NCBI RefSeq assembly: GCF_041022165.1
Contig: NZ_CP163302.1
Location: 868,001 to 932,000 of the forward strand
From: Sinomonas sp. P10A9
GTDB taxonomy: Bacteria; Actinomycetota; Actinomycetes; Actinomycetales; Micrococcaceae
Direction: 5' to 3'
Length of the DNA: 64,000 nt
A program made the translations under genes and the position numbers. The notes beneath the pieces are model-generated. The model did not search any database. It was given only the letters and a program-made list of their open reading frames with translations, and was not told where the DNA came from. Every line of letters starts with the position of its first letter. Within the stretch, counting starts at the first letter, position 1. Below, piece by piece: positions 42,578-49,832 of this stretch.

Positions 42578-43099
42578 ATGAGCTCTCCGGTGCCCTTGCC
42601 GTTCGATCCGATCGACGAAGCAAGGCGACAGTGGGTGGCCCACGGTTGGGAGCAGGCAGCCCGGAACATGGTCGCCGTTTCCCTGATCATGCGCGCGCAA
42701 CAGATCCTCCTCGCACGCGCAGAGGCCGTACTCAAGCCACTCGGCCTGAGCTTCTCCCGCTTCGGACTCCTTCGGCTCCTGCGTTTCTCAAAGACAGGGC
42801 GCCTCCCTATGGTCACAGCCAGCGCCCGCCTCCAGGTCCAGCCCACGACGTTGGCGAGCGCCGTCGAACGCCTCGCGAAGGACGGCCTGGTGGAGCGTCA
42901 GGCCCACCCGAGGGATGGCCGGTCCGTCCTCGTCGTTCTTACCCCCCATGGAGCCGACGTCGTCGACCGAGCCACCGAACTCCTCAACGAGGGCCTCTTC
43001 GGCGATCTCGGACTGCGCACTGAGAGTGTCGACCAGCTCAATGACATCCTCACCGAGTTCCGGCGCGCCGCTGGAGACTTCGCCGAGCCCGAGTTCTGA
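42578..43099 (+). CDS. MarR family transcriptional regulator
   Basis: A 173-residue MarR protein with an extended N-terminus. The helix-turn-helix is MVTASARLQVQPTTLASAVERLAKDGLVER and the wing AHPRDGRSVLVVLTPHG. ATG 42578 after AAAGGTGA is preferred over a GTG four codons upstream. It is divergent from the membrane cytochrome b gene and about 37 bp from the palindrome, so autoregulation and control of the cytochrome are likely. It is only distantly similar to the MarR at 30637. Confidence 0.9.
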   Translation: MSSPVPLPFDPIDEARRQWVAHGWEQAARNMVAVSLIMRAQQILLARAEAVLKPLGLSFSRFGLLRLLRFSKTGRLPMVTASARLQVQPTTLASAVERLAKDGLVERQAHPRDGRSVLVVLTPHGADVVDRATELLNEGLFGDLGLRTESVDQLNDILTEFRRAAGDFAEPEF

Positions 43100-43106
43100 A
43101 CAAGCT

Positions 43107-43167
43107 GCGGTGAGGCACCTAGTGATCATCCGGATCATCAACTATCGCAACATCGGTGCCTCACCGC
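43107..43167. repeat. Inverted repeat with 13-bp arms and 35-nt loop
   Basis: GCGGTGAGGCACC at 43107-43119 and its exact complement at 43155-43167 flank 35 nt. It starts 8 bp after the MarR stop. It could be a terminator with a large loop or a DNA site; the inner loop also has an imperfect TGATCATCCGGATCATCA palindrome. Confidence 0.7.
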
Positions 43168-43367
43168 TCTCGGATAGCCGCGAAGCCTTCAACCGATGAG
43201 AAACAGGACGGTAGCCGGATCGGTGAAGGCATTTCGGTAACTGAAAATTGCATTTCTGCGGCACGTCATACCTGTCATCCTGACGGAATCCCGAGTCCGG
43301 TCCGTCGGATTACCGACCCTCCGTCTCGGCGCGGCCCGGGTCCACTGCTCGAACGGGAAGGAAACCA

Positions 43368-44417
43368 GTGCGCGATACGTCGATCACCGTGACCGGCCAC
43401 GCCCAGAAGGCTGCTTGGCGGAACAGAGTCCTCCCTCCCGTGGAGCAGGTCCGTGAGAACGTCTGGTCCATCCCCGTTCCGTTCCCGAATCACCCCATGC
43501 GGTACACGCTCAGCTATCTACTGACCGGAGGCGATGACGCCATCCTCGTCGATCCCGGCTGGGCCAGCGACGAAGGCTGGCGGCACCTGGTTGCCGGGCT
43601 GGGCCGCGCCGGGTTCGGCCTTGGCGATCTCACCGGAATCGTGGTCACTCACCGCCATGCCGATCATCTGGGGCTGGCCGCTCGCGTCCGGGAGGCTTCG
43701 GGAGCGTGGGTGGCTCTCGGGAAGGACGAGACGCTCAGTCTGCCCGCCGAGACGGAGGTCGGCGACTGGGTGGCCGCGGACCTCGCCGGGCTTGAGCTAT
43801 GGGGTGTCCCCGGTGATCGGCAGCGTGAGATCGCCTTGGGCGAGCGGTGGCTGACCACCCAGCGGAGGTTGGCTGAGCCGGACCTCCGGCTGGCAGACGG
43901 CGCCGCGGTACCCGTCCCGGGACTGCAGCTTCTCGTCGTGGAAACACCCGGACACACCCCTGGGCACATCTGTCTGGTGGATGAGTCCAAGGGCTTGATC
44001 TTCAGCGGCGACCACGTCCTGCCGCGCATTTCGCCCAACGTTTCCTTCTATGCCCTCGGGCCAGCGAACCCCCTAGCGGACTACTACCGATCTCTGGAAC
44101 GGATTGGGTTCGACGAGGAGATGGAAGTGTGCCCGGCGCACGAATACCGGTTCAGCGGCATGCGCGGGCGCGTGAACGAGCTGCTCGCAGACGGCCGGGG
44201 CCGCTCGGAAGAGGTGCTCCGGATCGTCGCGGACGCCTCGGCGGGCTCGATCTGGGAGATCGCACGCCGGCTGAGCTGGTCGAGGGGCTGGGGCTCCTTG
44301 CAGGGCCCTCCGCTCCGGCTGGCTCTTGCCGAGACCGCCGCCCACGTGGTGTATCTGGAGTCCTGTGGCTACGACATCGGCGCACCGATCCATGAGGCCG
44401 CAGGGGAGGTCAGGTAG
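43368..44417 (+). CDS. Metallo-beta-lactamase fold hydrolase
   Basis: A 349-residue MBL-fold protein with the metal site THRHADHLG (~residues 90-98), a later PGHTPGHICL and SGDHVLP, and a C-terminal helical domain of the LACTB2/glyoxalase-II-like kind. Start GTG 43368 after AAGGAAA. Such enzymes hydrolyse thioesters, lactones or phosphodiesters. It ends the catabolic island; no operator copy is seen in front of it. Confidence 0.9.
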   Translation: MRDTSITVTGHAQKAAWRNRVLPPVEQVRENVWSIPVPFPNHPMRYTLSYLLTGGDDAILVDPGWASDEGWRHLVAGLGRAGFGLGDLTGIVVTHRHADHLGLAARVREASGAWVALGKDETLSLPAETEVGDWVAADLAGLELWGVPGDRQREIALGERWLTTQRRLAEPDLRLADGAAVPVPGLQLLVVETPGHTPGHICLVDESKGLIFSGDHVLPRISPNVSFYALGPANPLADYYRSLERIGFDEEMEVCPAHEYRFSGMRGRVNELLADGRGRSEEVLRIVADASAGSIWEIARRLSWSRGWGSLQGPPLRLALAETAAHVVYLESCGYDIGAPIHEAAGEVR

Positions 44418-44533
44418 GAAGTGCCGGCGCGGTGCATTCGCGCCGATTATGTACCTAACTGGCATGCACGGCTATTCGAGGGGCGGGAGTAGCGCTGTCT
44501 GACTGGTCCGTGTTGTTCTCCAGACGGCGTGAC

Positions 44534-45052
44534 TCAAGGGCTTGGCTTAGAGGTCCGCTGCGATGGTCGCCAGACCGGGGCGACGGCGATGATTGCTGCG
44601 ATGGTGAGGCAGAAGGGCGTCGCTCCTGCATAGCCGAGGCCGAGGGCCAGGAGTGGCATGGGCGTTCTCTCGGCGAGTGAGGCTGCTGGGGTTCCGAGGA
44701 GGAGCGGCGCCACTGACCAGCCGAACAGTGTCACGACGGACAAAACCAGGAGTGCGGCGGCGCGCGGCAGGGTCTGATGGAAGAAGCGCAGGTAGGCCGC
44801 AACGTATCCAGCGGCGAGCACGAAGGTGAGTGCCTGGACTTCCCACGGGTAGCGGGGCGCGATGCCTTCGGGAGTCTCCGATAGACCGAACCGTAGTCCG
44901 AGGGAAGCGGCGTGAACCTCGAGTTGGAGATAGCCCACGATCAAGGCCAGGAGGAAGGTGGCGATCAGAGCCGTCACCGTCCTGAGACCACCCCGCGACT
45001 GGGCTGGGCGTGTTTCGGCAGCTGCCGAAGATTCAGAAAGTGTCATTGCCAT
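44534..45052 (-). CDS. Small membrane protein of unknown function
   Basis: A 172-residue protein with four hydrophobic segments (VTALIATFLLALIVGYLQLE, WEVQALTFVLAAGYVAAYL, AALLVLSVVTLFGWSVAPLL and FCLTIAAIIAVAPV) and short loops. No family is recognised and nothing in the sequence suggests catalysis. The two in-frame ATGs at 45052 and 45046 are both possible. It stands alone between the island and the recombinase module. Confidence 0.7.
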   Translation of the reverse strand: MAMTLSESSAAAETRPAQSRGGLRTVTALIATFLLALIVGYLQLEVHAASLGLRFGLSETPEGIAPRYPWEVQALTFVLAAGYVAAYLRFFHQTLPRAAALLVLSVVTLFGWSVAPLLLGTPAASLAERTPMPLLALGLGYAGATPFCLTIAAIIAVAPVWRPSQRTSKPSP

Positions 45053-45081
45053 ACCCCCGGTTAGTGCGGCTTTCCCGAAGG

Positions 45082-46587
45082 CTACTGCCGACTGCTCTTG
45101 CCGTCACCGGTCAGTGCTGTCCCGTTTCGTCTGACAGCTTTGGCTGAGGCGATGTATTCGGCGTAGGCGGCTGCCGAGTCGGTGGCGTGGCGTTCGATGG
45201 TGGCGGGGGAGTAGCCGAGGGTCTCGGCGATGAGGGGCACGGGTGCGAGTTTGGTGAGCTCGTGGAGGGTTCCGAGCCGGGCTGCGCGTGCGCTGAAGAC
45301 GCTCCGGAGCCGTGAGCGCAGGTGGGTTGTGGTGATGTGGCGTCCGGGGGAGGTGCCGCGGAAGACCCAGTTGCTGTTGGGGTGGGCTGCGGTGAGGTTG
45401 TGGCCGGGATCGGATGCGAGGTCGCGCCAGGGGCGATCGAGGGGGTCGGGCAGGGCTATCTCGATGCTGCCGAGCCTGACTGTGACGAGTTCCTCGGTGA
45501 CGGTGACGTCGTTCCAGGTCAGGGCGGCGACGTTCTCGATCTGCTGGCCGAAGACGATGACGAGGATGGCTGCGGCGCGGTCCCGGGGGATGAGTTCGTC
45601 GGTATGGACCACCTGCTGCAGGGCCGTCTCCTGGTCGTCCGCGCTGAGCTTGGGGCTCGTGCCGCGCCGGTGTGGTGCCATCTTCAGGCCCGGGGGAGCG
45701 GCGTGGGCCTTGACGGCCCAGGTGAGGAATCGGGTGGCGATCCCGCGGGTGGTCGGACCTTGGGCCTGCCAGGCGTCGAGGTGGGCCTGCTGGAGTTCTG
45801 CGGGGCTGGTTGCGTGTTCGGTGAGCCAGTTGAGGAAGTCGATGGCCACGGTGACGGTCTGCTTGCTGCGCTCGAAGGTTCCCTGGCGGACTTCATCCAT
45901 CTGGTTCATCCGGCGCTGGTGGTGCCAGCGGATGTAGCGGCGGACGAGGTCCCGGTTCGCCGGGTCGGCCACGCGCTCGAGGACTTCCTCGGCCCAGCGG
46001 TCGTATCGGGCGCGGAGTTCGTCGCGGCGGCCCAGGACGCCGTGTTCGACGAGCAGGCCGCGGATGTATTCGCGGGTGCGCGAGTTGGGCAGCTGATCGA
46101 GGGCCTCGTGGGTGACCGTCGGGGCAATCGCGAGGTGGCGCAGGAATTCGGTGACGTGCTTCTGGCGGATCCAGGTCAGGCCGCTGTTGGCGCGCTTCAT
46201 CGACTTCAGGGCTATGGCGAGCGGGACGAGCACGGGAGCGATGGTCCCGGTTGCGGGGTCGGTGAGGAGGCCCTCGACGGTGTCGGCCAGGGTGCAGGTC
46301 CAGCACCTCCCGCCGCTGTGGAGTTCGTCCTCGGCGCCGCAGGAGACGCAGTCGACGTTGAGCTTCACTCCTGTGCAGGCCCGGCATGCCGGCGCGCCGT
46401 CGACGATTCCGGGGAGGATGCCTTCGTGCCCGCAGGCGCAGGTCCCTCGGGTGCGTTTGGCCTGCTGGTAGCAGTAGCCGCAGATCCCGCCGTCGGGCCA
46501 GGTGGCCACGGTCTGGTGGTGCTGGCCGCAGCGCGAGCAGGGGACCGGCCAGCGGGTGGGGTCCTCGGCCTTGCGGGGCCTACTCAC
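45082..46587 (-). CDS. Zinc-ribbon protein with degenerate tyrosine-recombinase domain
   Basis: A 501-residue protein. The first ~110 residues have five Cys pairs (CSRC, CGYC, CACG, CRAC, CVSC, CWTC) that form zinc ribbons. The rest follows the layout of a tyrosine recombinase: an SAM-like core-binding part and a C-terminal part. The catalytic positions are lost: the first Arg region reads FGQQIENVAALTW, the H-x-x-R block reads HELTK, and LGH is LGY. It therefore is probably an inactive partner of the active recombinase at 46926, with which it shares an operon through an 8-bp overlap with the XRE gene. Confidence 0.75.
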   Translation of the reverse strand: MSRPRKAEDPTRWPVPCSRCGQHHQTVATWPDGGICGYCYQQAKRTRGTCACGHEGILPGIVDGAPACRACTGVKLNVDCVSCGAEDELHSGGRCWTCTLADTVEGLLTDPATGTIAPVLVPLAIALKSMKRANSGLTWIRQKHVTEFLRHLAIAPTVTHEALDQLPNSRTREYIRGLLVEHGVLGRRDELRARYDRWAEEVLERVADPANRDLVRRYIRWHHQRRMNQMDEVRQGTFERSKQTVTVAIDFLNWLTEHATSPAELQQAHLDAWQAQGPTTRGIATRFLTWAVKAHAAPPGLKMAPHRRGTSPKLSADDQETALQQVVHTDELIPRDRAAAILVIVFGQQIENVAALTWNDVTVTEELVTVRLGSIEIALPDPLDRPWRDLASDPGHNLTAAHPNSNWVFRGTSPGRHITTTHLRSRLRSVFSARAARLGTLHELTKLAPVPLIAETLGYSPATIERHATDSAAAYAEYIASAKAVRRNGTALTGDGKSSRQ

Positions 46588-46933
46588 CCTCGTCTGGGTT
46601 GACGAGCCGGATGCGTTTGGCGATGGGGCTGCCGGGCTGGACGCCCAGGTCCTCGCTGCGCTTGGGGGCGTTGGCAGTCGCGGCGGCGCGCATCTCGACG
46701 AAGGGCTCGAAGAGGTCGTTCGGGGTGCAGTCGAGGATGTCGCAGAGGGCCGCGAACGTCCGGGCGGGGATGCGCTCGGGGGTGCTGGTGACGAGGCGGT
46801 AGACCTGGCTCTCGGAGAGGTTGATCCCGCGCGAGCGAAGCAGGGGCATCAGCTCGGTGGTCTTCCAGAGGTTGCGCTGGGCCATCAGGGCGCGCAGGTT
46901 CCAGCGGTAGCCGATCCGGCGCTGTTCAGGCAC
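46580..46933 (-). CDS. XRE-family helix-turn-helix regulator
   Basis: A 117-residue DNA-binding protein; LSESQVYRLVTSTPERIPARTFAALCDILDCTPNDLFEPF is the helix-turn-helix with the typical end, split here only for naming: recognition helix SESQVYRLV and the conserved CDILDCTPNDLFE. It overlaps both neighbours by 8 bp, so the three proteins are made together. It may regulate the module or bind the element ends; the GCAT-YAG-ATGC palindromes upstream are candidate sites. Confidence 0.85.
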   Translation of the reverse strand: MPEQRRIGYRWNLRALMAQRNLWKTTELMPLLRSRGINLSESQVYRLVTSTPERIPARTFAALCDILDCTPNDLFEPFVEMRAAATANAPKRSEDLGVQPGSPIAKRIRLVNPDEGE

Positions 46934-48053
46934 TGGATTCCTCCTCGGGCTTGGCGGTGCGCCGGGCGATCATCTTCTGCACGGTCTTCTGCTTGAAGTC
47001 CGACGATACCGAGGTGTAGAGGCCAGTGGTGGAGGCGTAGGCGTGCCCGACCTGGGTCTGGACGAAGGCCGGGTCGTAGCCGGCCTCGATCAGGTGCGTG
47101 ACGTAGGAGTGCCGCAGGCAGTGCAGCCCCAGCTCCTGCGGCAGCCCGGCCGCGTCCCGGGCCGCAGCGAAGGCGTCCCCGAGGCTGCCCACGGCCACCC
47201 GGCCGGCCCGCTCGCTCGGCCAGAGCGCCGACGACCGGTCCGCGGTGGCGAACCGCTCGCGCATCCCGCCCCGAGTCCACTCCTTGAGCAGGTCGACAAC
47301 CCAGTCGAACTCGGGCACGGTAAGGACCGTCCGGCGCCTCGGGCCGGAACCGGCCGTGCCCTTGGCCCAGCGGACCTGGAGCGCACCGAAGCGCCCGTAG
47401 TCGGGCACGTGCGGGTTCGGGCCGAAGTCCTCCAGCTCGAGCATGGCAAGCTCCCGTCGGCGGAGGCCGTAGGCGTAGCAGACCTTGAACGCAACCGAGT
47501 CGCGCAGCAGCGGCAGCCACCGCTTGCTGCCGGCGGCGTACTCGCGGTCGACGAGGTCGTCCTGGTGGTCGAAGAGCCGCTGCAGCTCCTGCACGGTGAA
47601 CGCCCGTCGCCGCGGGGGCACTGCGTCGTCGGTGGTGTGCCGGGGCGTGTTCCACTCGAAGCAGACCTGCGTCGGGATGTCCCCGAAGGTGCGTTCGCAG
47701 AACTCGCCCCAGCCGTAGGCCGGATGCGTCAGGTAGGCGCAGAACATCGCGATGGCGTTGCTGTAGGAGCGCAGCGTGGTCAGGCTGAGCGGCCTGTCGC
47801 CCGAGCGCAGCCCGGCCAGGAACTCCTCGACGTCCACCGGGCGCCACTGCCACGGGAACTCGCCGGTGAACTCCTGGAACCTGCCCACCACGCCGCAGCG
47901 GCCCTTGATCGTCCCGGCGGTCAGCCCGCGGGCCAGCATCTGCGCCCGCCAGCGCTCCAGCATCTCGCTGAAAACCCGCTCGTCGGCGCGGAACAGCCCG
48001 ACGGCAGGATCGCTGAGCAGCCGCGGGACCGACCCAGGAACAGCGCCGTCCAT
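46926..48053 (-). CDS. Tyrosine recombinase/integrase
   Basis: A 375-residue site-specific recombinase with a complete active site: first Arg in YGLRRREL, Lys in VRWAKG, H-x-x-R in LGLHCLRHSYVTHL, His in QVGHAYASTTGLYT, and the nucleophile Tyr in that same block. The core-binding domain occupies residues ~25-120. First gene of the module; it presumably catalyses integration or transposition with the two partner proteins. Codon usage looks like that of the host. Confidence 0.92.
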   Translation of the reverse strand: MDGAVPGSVPRLLSDPAVGLFRADERVFSEMLERWRAQMLARGLTAGTIKGRCGVVGRFQEFTGEFPWQWRPVDVEEFLAGLRSGDRPLSLTTLRSYSNAIAMFCAYLTHPAYGWGEFCERTFGDIPTQVCFEWNTPRHTTDDAVPPRRRAFTVQELQRLFDHQDDLVDREYAAGSKRWLPLLRDSVAFKVCYAYGLRRRELAMLELEDFGPNPHVPDYGRFGALQVRWAKGTAGSGPRRRTVLTVPEFDWVVDLLKEWTRGGMRERFATADRSSALWPSERAGRVAVGSLGDAFAAARDAAGLPQELGLHCLRHSYVTHLIEAGYDPAFVQTQVGHAYASTTGLYTSVSSDFKQKTVQKMIARRTAKPEEESSA

Positions 48054-48074
48054 CCCACTCCTAAACCATGGAAA

Positions 48075-48091
48075 CCTGCATTAGATGCAGG
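48075..48091. repeat. Palindrome upstream of the recombinase module
   Basis: CCTGCAT-TAG-ATGCAGG, a perfect 7-bp inverted repeat with 3-bp spacer, 22 bp upstream of the recombinase start. The core GCAT-YAG-ATGC recurs at 48211. Candidate operator of the XRE protein or recombinase core site. Confidence 0.6.
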
Positions 48092-48200
48092 AAACTTACA
48101 GCCGACTGGGCAAGGTTGCCCAACCAGACCAGCTGCCTGCAGTTCCTGGTCGCAGCCAATCGACGCCTGAACTGCGGAAACGCCTGAATCCCCCCGAGAC

Positions 48201-48228
48201 GGGAGTCCTCGCATCAGATGCAACTCCC
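48201..48228. repeat. Nested inverted repeat upstream of the recombinase module
   Basis: GGGAGT at 48201-48206 pairs with ACTCCC at 48223-48228 around the inner palindrome GCAT-CAG-ATGC (48211-48221). A nested palindrome like this may be an element end or recombination site. Confidence 0.5.
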
Positions 48229-48404
48229 GTTGGTTAACCGCCGATAATTCACCTTATGTCCCATCAAGTGCTTCATGTCTTGGACTCTCTGCGCCAATCG
48301 ACGGCCCGGAAGAACAGCCGCCCCTGCGCTTGAACGCTGTGCCTCCCGGCCTGCTGTGCTCGGGGGTGGCGCCCGCAGCGGTGGAAGCACGCCGGAGCGA
48401 TCAG

Positions 48405-48611
48405 CCGTCTGGAAGATCTCCCTGGCGGGCCCGGGAGTTCCTGCGCCGGGACGGCACCACTGGCATGGGCGTGTGGTGGCGTGACCACGCCGACCACTCC
48501 ATGTCCGCGCTGTCGGCCGACGGGCCGTTCAAGGGCTGCAGCCCCGACGACGGCCACCGCTCCAAGCTGGTTCCACTGCCGTATGAGGAGCCACCGGCAG
48601 GCCTGTTCTAG
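48405..48611 (+). pseudogene. DUF4913 protein, C-terminal remnant
   Basis: One frame reads WRAREFLRRDGTTGMGVWWR followed by DHADHSMSALSADGPFKGC and PLPYEEPPAGLF before a stop. This is the pattern of DUF4913 proteins, which are common on actinobacterial plasmids and integrative elements next to the relaxase gene. The N-terminal part is lost: upstream sequence in the same frame does not fit the family. It is taken as a broken cargo gene of a former conjugative element. Confidence 0.65.
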
Positions 48612-48747
48612 GGCAATCGGAGCAGCGCGTTCGGTTGAAGCGAACGGATCGCCACGCGTCTTGCAGATGAGGCCCGCGCAGTCACTGGCCGCGTCAGAGG
48701 TGCCGGGCTGTTGTTGCTCACCCGACCGCCCGCTCACCGGCGAACCC

Positions 48748-49190
48748 TTGGACCGCGCCTATCCCGAGTACCGGCCGGTTTCTGAGCGGGTCGCCCATCG
48801 AGTGGGAGGGATCGACCCTGAACTCGGCCCCGCTGAGAGGGCCGGCGCTGTCGCTGAGATCGAGGCGGAGGAGGACGCGCGGGGGACGTGCCGAGTGGTT
48901 GCGGGCTTCGACTACACGTTCTCGATCCCGAGGCCGGGGAGCTTGTTGTGGACGGTGACCGACGCGGGGATGCAGGCGCCGACCGCGCACGCGCATCGCG
49001 CGGCGGTTGCGGAGGTGGTTGCGTTCGTCGAGCGTGAGGTTGCAGCGACTCGGGTCGGTGCAACCGGAGCTGATGGGGCAGTTGCGCAGGTCGAGGTCGC
49101 CAGGGTGAGTCGCGACCGCGTTCGACCACCACAACTCGCGGGAGGAGTGCCTCAGTTCAGGCCCGTGGCCGAACTCCCGCGATGGAGAGA
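48748..49190 (+). pseudogene. TrwC/MobF-type relaxase, frameshifted internal fragment
   Basis: The frame gives VAGFDYTFSIPRPGSLLWTV, then VAEVVAFVEREVAATRVGATG and GAVAQVEVA, matching the N-terminal relaxase domain of actinobacterial TrwC/TraI proteins. The next conserved block, ATAFDHHNSRE, is found at 49112 but in another frame, so a frameshift lies between about 49100 and 49112. The expected catalytic Tyr region, the His triad (PQLHTH) and the helicase part are missing. The gene is dead; it marks a decayed conjugative element. Confidence 0.75.
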
Positions 49191-49443
49191 CGCGATTCAC
49201 CCGCGCGGCGCTCGTCTGCGCCTGGGCATCGGACAGCAGCCCGACGCCAGCTTCCCTGATCTCAGTCCGTGTGGGGTCCGCAGCCGCAGACTCATCAAAT
49301 ACCCATCTCAATCGCCCGGCACCGACCGCCACCGACCGGGTACACTCGGACCAAGCGAACCGCCCGGTTCCCGGTCAGCACAAGGGAACCCGCGAGTTCC
49401 CGAGACAACCGGGGAGACCCCGGATTCGCCCCGACCCTCCAGA

Positions 49444-49475
49444 GGGTCGCCGGTTCGAATCCGGCAGGGGGCTCC
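49444..49475 (+). other. 3' half of a tRNA gene (probable attachment-site scar)
   Basis: GCCGG-TTCGAAT-CCGGC is a perfect T-arm, preceded by a variable-loop-like GGGTC and followed by an acceptor-like AGGGGGCTCC. No matching 5' half (acceptor GCCCCC, D-arm) occurs within 100 bp upstream. A 3' tRNA half next to a relaxase remnant is the usual trace of an integrative element in a tRNA gene. Amino-acid identity is not determinable from this part. Confidence 0.7.
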
Positions 49476-49510
49476 GAGGAAACAGTGGCTTTCCCTTCTA
49501 CGCGGACCAG

Positions 49511-49774
49511 CTCGCTGCGGGCCTTCTACAGTTGAAGGGCGGCCCAGGTGCGGAGCGCACCGCCGCCCAGCCCGTGGTGACCCCGCGGGTCTTAGAGGCT
49601 GAGCTCGGGCTCGCCCGCAACACCGTCTGGCGCGCGATGGGCCTGCTGGAGGAGGCAGGCGTCGTCCTCGGGGTGAACAAGCACAAGATGGGCCGCAACT
49701 GGCGCTCCGAGGAGGTCCTCGCCGCACTGGACGCCTTCGCGCAGCGCGCGGGCCGCCGCGGCCGCGCCGACTGA
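49511..49774 (+). pseudogene. Fic-family protein, C-terminal winged-helix remnant
   Basis: The last ~70 codons read QPVVTPRVLEAELGLARNTV, LEEAGVVLGVN and EEVLAALDAFAQRAGRR, which is the C-terminal winged-helix end of actinobacterial Fic (AMP-transferase) proteins. The Fic core with HPFxxGNGR is absent; sequence before ~49510 does not fit. The truncated gene starts just after the tRNA half, so the insertion or a later deletion probably cut it. Confidence 0.6.
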
Positions 49775-49832
49775 GCGCCGCCGAGTGCCGGTGTGCGACG
49801 CCGGCTGCGAGCCGGTTTCGAGGTGTTTCAGC

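Larger units (their letters stand above)
45082..48228 (-). mobile_element. Three-gene recombinase module (Tn554-like layout)
   Basis: Three overlapping genes encode an active tyrosine recombinase, a small DNA-binding protein and a long second recombinase-like protein. The order and sizes (375, 117 and 501 aa) recall the tnpA, tnpC and tnpB genes of Tn554, but the middle gene is XRE-like and the third lacks catalytic residues. Upstream lie two nested palindromes. The exact ends of the element are not visible, so the outer limits given are only the gene and palindrome extent. Confidence 0.6.

Noticed and set aside
45082..48053. A recombinase-in-trio (RIT) element.
   Set aside because: RIT elements have three tyrosine recombinase genes; here the middle gene is an XRE regulator and the third lacks catalytic residues.
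48273..48737. A 154-aa minus-strand gene over the DUF4913/relaxase remnant.
   Set aside because: Composition is random-looking and it runs antisense to the recognised remnants.
49380..49475. A complete tRNA gene around the T-arm at 49449-49465.
   Set aside because: No 5' acceptor strand, D-arm or proper 7-nt anticodon loop can be drawn upstream; only the 3' half fits. Listed as a scar instead.
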